In this document: positions 17,411 through 20,844 of the stretch, piece by piece
Position numbering within the stretch: position 1 is the first letter of the stretch
Layout: every line of letters starts with the position of its first letter
Source: Priapulus caudatus
Lineage: Eukaryota; Priapulida; Priapulimorpha; Priapulimorphida; Priapulidae
Direction of reading: 5' to 3'
Length of the DNA: 20,844 nt
NCBI RefSeq assembly: GCF_000485595.1
Contig: NW_014577323.1
Span: forward strand, 1-20,844
The notes under the pieces: generated by a model
Databases searched by the model: none
What the model saw: only the letters and a program-made list of their open reading frames with translations
What the model was told of the DNA's origin: nothing
Made by a program: the position numbers and the translations under genes

Positions 17411-17589
17411 GTAAGTTTTATCAGTGTGATATTTTAATGCTGGGATTTGATTATTTCACGTAAGATTATGAGGTATTATTCTATGGCAATTGGGTACTGA
17501 ATGGATGGATGGTGGGTTTCATGCGGGCATAGCTGGCCATACTCGCGTGAGCGGTTACTCCTCCGCCGTCTCATAAATTGCTCGCGGGC

Positions 17590-17750
17590 CCAAGCAGGAC
17601 GGCCTGTAGCCGGGGAGGGGATGCGGTGGGGCGGGTCGCCCCCCCTAAAACGAGCCGTCAAATATGTGGCCAAAATGGTTAATATTTCAAAATTTTCTTA
17701 GGGGGCATGCCCCACAGACCCCCCTAGCACTGCGCATGGGCTACGGCACG
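17590..17750. mobile_element. Fragment of a G/C-run hAT-like element
   Basis: AGCCGGGGAGGGG, GGGTCGCCCCCCC, AAAATTTTCTTAGGGGG and ACAGACCCCCCTAG resemble in order the inside of the element at 18007-18616 (ATCCTTATGGGGAGCG, ACAAACCCCCCAAG). This suggests a diverged fragment of a related family. No complete end was found. Confidence 0.4.
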
Positions 17751-17825
17751 TGCCAAACGTCACGGTTGTTCAATATTGCCATGTGCGACGGTGCATGTTC
17801 AGATTGCATTGTATAAATGTATGTA

Positions 17826-17968
17826 CGTGTGTGTGTGTGTGTGTAGTTGTGTGTGTGTGTGTGTGTGCACTTGTGTGTGTGTATGTGGTTGGGTGTGTAT
17901 GCTGTAGATGCAGTGTGTCGTGTGTGTGTGTCGTGTGCTGTGGTTATATTGCGTGCGTGTGTGTGTGT

Positions 17969-18006
<38 letters not shown>
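17826..18006. repeat. (TG)n-rich microsatellite
   Basis: Long runs of alternating TG at 17827-17844, 17848-17868 and 17951-18006 are separated by short interruptions. It continues at 18617 on the far side of the inserted hAT-like element. The open frames across it are composition artefacts. Confidence 0.9.
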
Positions 18007-18009
<3 letters not shown>

Positions 18010-18616
18010 GGGCGGATCCAGAGAGGGGGGTTCAGCGGGGGCTCGCGACCCCCCTTTTACACAAATAAGAAACAAAAATACATAACACGTACGCGCGCAC
18101 GACACGCACTGCACGCCCAGCACGCACGCACACACACAGAACACACAACACACAACCACGCATGCACCCGGCCACGCACGCACGCATACGCACACACGCA
18201 CACACACACACACACACCGCGCCGCGCGCACACACACACACACTTACTCTTATATTGTCTCCATGAATAAATCTGTGTTACGCGTTTAGTTTTTCTGATA
18301 AAAGATTCTACTTATATATATGTAAAATTCCGTATATAAAAGACTTAGAAACTGGGCAAAAGAGGGGGTTCGCCGCCAGGTGTCCGGGGCACGGATCTGA
18401 TAAATCTTTTGCATTCATAGACATCAAAATTACTGCTCAGATGCTCCTCAGAATGCACCAATTTTAAAAAAATCCTTATGGGGAGCGTCCACAAACCCCC
18501 CAAGTGCCTTTACGGACAAGCTTTTATAAACACCAGACAAAAGTAAAGCCAAAACAAACGTGCCATCTTATTTCTTCACTGGACACCCCTTTTCAAAATT
18601 CTGGATCGCCGCCCTG
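18007..18616. mobile_element. hAT-like non-autonomous element inserted in (TG)n
   Basis: The left end CAGGGGCGGATCCAGA and right end TCTGGATCGCCGCCCTG are imperfect inverted repeats of the CAGGGGCGG type common in invertebrate hAT elements. The flanks 17999-18006 and 18617-18624 are both TGTGTGTG, which fits the 8-bp target duplication of hAT, although any cut in a TG run would look the same. Inside are G and C runs (GGGGGG, ACCCCCC), a long CA/CG-rich tract and no transposase. The element would be moved by a transposase made elsewhere. Confidence 0.75.
18078..18242. repeat. (CA)n and CACG-rich tract inside the hAT-like element
   Basis: Alternating CA and CACG words run almost continuously, complementary to the (TG)n tract 70-250 bases upstream on the same strand. 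A long imperfect stem between them is possible. Confidence 0.85.
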
Positions 18617-18729
18617 TGTGTGTGTGTATGTTGTGCGTTTGTCCCTGTGCGGCGATCGCGCGCTGTGTGTGTAAATTAATGTGGGCTTACGCATCGTGCT
18701 AGTATGTGATGGCCTATTTCGCCGATCAT

Positions 18730-18834
18730 CCCCCCCCCACTCCTCCGGTACGGGTTTACGCCCTGATTCGCACACTTCACCGTGCTTGCAATTGCCGCCC
18801 CCCCCCAAAATAAAATCCCTGGACTACGCGCCTA
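18730..18834. mobile_element. Two hAT-like right-end fragments in tandem
   Basis: A C run at 18730 leads to GGGTTTACGCCCTG (ends 18765). A second C run at 18797 leads to AAAATAAAATCCCTGG and ACTACGCGCCTAG (ends 18834). Both look like the C-run plus TACGCCCCTG ends of hAT-like short elements. Their left ends are absent or unrecognised. Confidence 0.4.
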
Positions 18835-19560
18835 GGGGCCAAGTCCATCCGCAAGCGAGCACTACTAATCACTCACCTAATCCACCATATAACGCCATAT
18901 AAGTTAGAACTTTTACACGAGAGCAGTTCGCCAGGGCCGCTGTGGAAAAAACACCAGTATTTTTACGTAATATAACTTAGGACTGTGTTACGGTTATTAT
19001 GAGGCCCCCTCACATAAGGAACAGCCACTTAAACATAAAACATCCACAGCATCATTCATCTTTTATTTTTTCTTTACATCATACGGTGCATTTGATAGCG
19101 GAATGTCTTCATGGCAATGAAGCCTGTCGCAATCAGTTACGCATAGTGACGAGAGATGGCATCCACAATCCCTCTCTCCTCATACAGCTGCACGAGAAAA
19201 AAATCGCCTGGGATTTCATGGACATACAGTCAACACAATTAGTCAAGAGCTTCTTCTCATGGCTATTGTGCTATAGCCAGTTCAAGGTATTATTTCTCAC
19301 AAATGTTCATTCATGAGCCGACAGACCTTTACACAAAAATGCGCATCTTCTCATGGATGGCGATTTCCAAATTCGATTTTCGGAGCGGCATGCAATCGGT
19401 ATGCGCACTAATCCTCAGCATCCTTGCCTGTAGAATCGGCACCAAAATTAGGAAGAATCTTTCAAAAATTGCTCAAATGAGTTTTCTGAGGCGCCACCTA
19501 AGTGAAACCGTTATGACACTACACACAAAGCGAACCAGCAAGACAGTTTTTTCATTACAG
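18835..19560. other. Unassigned, short open frames only
   Basis: A 105-codon plus-strand frame (18999-19316) and the first part of the frame at 19303-19686 lie here. Neither shows a recognised motif. A pyrimidine-rich stretch with AG ends at 19560. Confidence 0.4.
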
Positions 19561-19686
19561 ATGGACGCCGACACGGAAGCGCTGAAGGAAGTTATGCGGC
19601 CGCACAGGAAGATCTGCAATTCTTCCATTGCAAAAAAAGCAGCTCCCCTCAAAAGGAATGGGAAACCCAAACAAAGAGAAGGATGA
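19561..19686 (+). CDS. Possible terminal exon, unrecognised
   Basis: TTTTTTCATTACAG, a strong acceptor shape, ends at 19560 and is followed by an open 41-codon frame beginning MDADTEALKEV and ending in a lysine-rich tail (KKAAPLKRNGKPKQREG) before TGA. The frame is also open further upstream to 19303, so the acceptor may be chance. No family was recognised. Confidence 0.25.
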   Translation: MDADTEALKEVMRPHRKICNSSIAKKAAPLKRNGKPKQREG

Positions 19687-20844
19687 AATTAAGCAGAGCA
19701 TGAGAACAACAAAGACAGAGCATATTTACTGAGTCACACCACCCTGAACTTTGCCATGCGGTTTATATCTAAATTTGTCGAAGTCGTCGCATACCACAGG
19801 GCAGGTGATTCATGCCCTATGCCCTCGTTCTAAACAGTTGCCCGCCTCTTCCAGCAGCCCCCACTGTCTTTACTCATCAACTACAGCGTTTGTTGCGCAG
19901 CCTTGCAGGCTGTGCTGACACTGGCAACGTGAAGAACCTGGCAGGGCGGCCAAAAGGACATGCCAGAGCATACCAACTCATCCAGGTAGCAAAATGGACA
20001 CGGCGAATTCGAAGACATCAAAAAATTCCCTAAACACGCATTATAATAAAATAGAACCATCCCATATGTTCCTGACAACAGAGCTGGCGATGCACAGCTC
20101 TGTATCTGCTCAGGGTCATGACCCTGAAACGTCATGGAATTGTGCCATACTATCTGTTAATGTACATGGTGGCCGTAACTGCGCGATTTGCCTTTTGATT
20201 TCGTCAAGTGAATGCCACAAGAGTAGTCCACAGTAGTGTCCAAAGAGTGGAACAACCTATCTTTCTTGTGAGTTTGCCCTCTCCATGGTCACTGTATGGT
20301 TGCACATCATCAGTGCAGTGAAGGAGAAAGATCCCTTCTACATCATGACATTACATGTCACACTTCGAGACTGCCCACCTGAGTTGTTTACGACTTCAGC
20401 TGCAGCTGAAAAAAAAATGAGTACGCTATAAACAGAAGAGCCAAAATTTCTGGAGATGCTGTCGAGTTCTTCCAATGACATATTTGACACGGCTTACTCC
20501 AATCCCCTTTGTTTATCAATCGCGCAAGAAATAACCACAATGTCACTCGAACATTGGAATTAACCTCTGAGATCTGTGAGCAGTGTTAACTCCTAATTCC
20601 AGAAATCAAATTCAGTTCGCTAAACGTTGCCAATAACCAGAGCCACTTCCTGTTTTACCCTGCCCAGTATCCTTTGGTACAGCCAGTGGAATAGAAGAGA
20701 AAGACAACGCCCCAACAATGATAAAGCCTGAGCCAGGCTGTGGCCACCATCTCTTTATAGACCTAGAATGAAAGCAGCCCAGCCCCAATTCAATGATCCC
20801 CCCTGCCCATCCCGGCTGACCGCTGGAAAGGATAAATGAAACAG
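19687..20844. other. Unassigned sequence with a short open stretch and a palindrome
   Basis: Open frames at 19812-20033 (73 codons) and 20237-20431 (64 codons, with protein-like FALSMVTVWLHIIS) show no known motif. A perfect 18-base palindrome lies at 20110-20127. From 20432 to the end nothing is recognised. Confidence 0.4.
20110..20127. other. Perfect 18-bp palindrome
   Basis: TCAGGGTCATGACCCTGA equals its own reverse complement. It has the shape of a dimeric protein-binding site (half-site GGGTCA, close to nuclear-receptor half-sites), but it may be chance. Confidence 0.5.

Noticed and set aside
17750-18270. Several open frames rich in Cys-Val or His-Thr
   Set aside because: They are translations of TG and CA repeats in different frames.
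1-20844. tRNA genes or tRNA-derived SINEs
   Set aside because: No paired A-box and B-box (GGTTCGAATCC-like) arrangement was seen on either strand by eye.

Overview
The window reads as intergenic or intronic DNA from an invertebrate animal genome, most likely marine, and densely packed with repeats. This is inferred from several things: no compact bacterial-style coding, a decayed Ty3/Gypsy retrotransposon, hAT-like and other short inverted-repeat elements, many tandem repeats, and a few short open stretches bounded by consensus GT/AG splice sites. No rRNA, tRNA or intact long gene was recognised, and the species cannot be named from this sequence alone.

Layout. Positions 1-4298 hold little that can be named: AT-rich DNA, a pyrimidine-rich tract at 1499-1625 and an imperfect hairpin at 3599-3682. 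At 4299-4505 lies a small element rich in ACGT words. It abuts a 5'-truncated Ty3/Gypsy element (4502-9385) in which reverse transcriptase, RNase H, integrase, a GPY/F-like tail, and a downstream segment with two C2H2 zinc fingers and a coiled coil can be read in order. A GATA-rich repeat, a polypurine tract and a candidate 3' LTR follow. The element is dead: gag, protease and the 5' LTR are missing, the RT active-site region is deleted, and there are two frameshifts and seven in-frame stops (one of which, at 6990, may be the natural pol end).

Positions 9600-10250 hold a long imperfect inverted repeat with a THAP-like zinc-finger start. Next come a perfect 87-bp direct repeat (10293-10478), an unrecognised open frame (10485-10928), a long-TIR fold-back element (11914-12306), a duplicated ~125-bp module (12921-13243), a possible second LTR (13513-14070) and a MITE-like element with nested inverted repeats (14433-14842).

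Three tandem arrays lie almost head to tail at 15243-16571: a 27-bp unit, a 99/100-bp ACGT-rich unit and a 52-bp unit. The 99/100-bp array is related to the element at 4299-4505 but lies in the opposite orientation. Two open segments with good splice signals (17052-17134 and 17267-17410) form a candidate gene fragment that I do not recognise. A 610-bp hAT-like element (18007-18616) sits inside a (TG)n microsatellite with matching flanks. The last 2 kb carry only short open frames of unknown meaning.

The most interesting item is the zinc-finger plus coiled-coil segment placed after integrase, in the same frame as pol. It occupies the position where chromoviruses carry a chromodomain, so it may be an accessory or targeting module of this Gypsy lineage. 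The genes do not form an operon or pathway; the window is best read as a graveyard of mobile elements.
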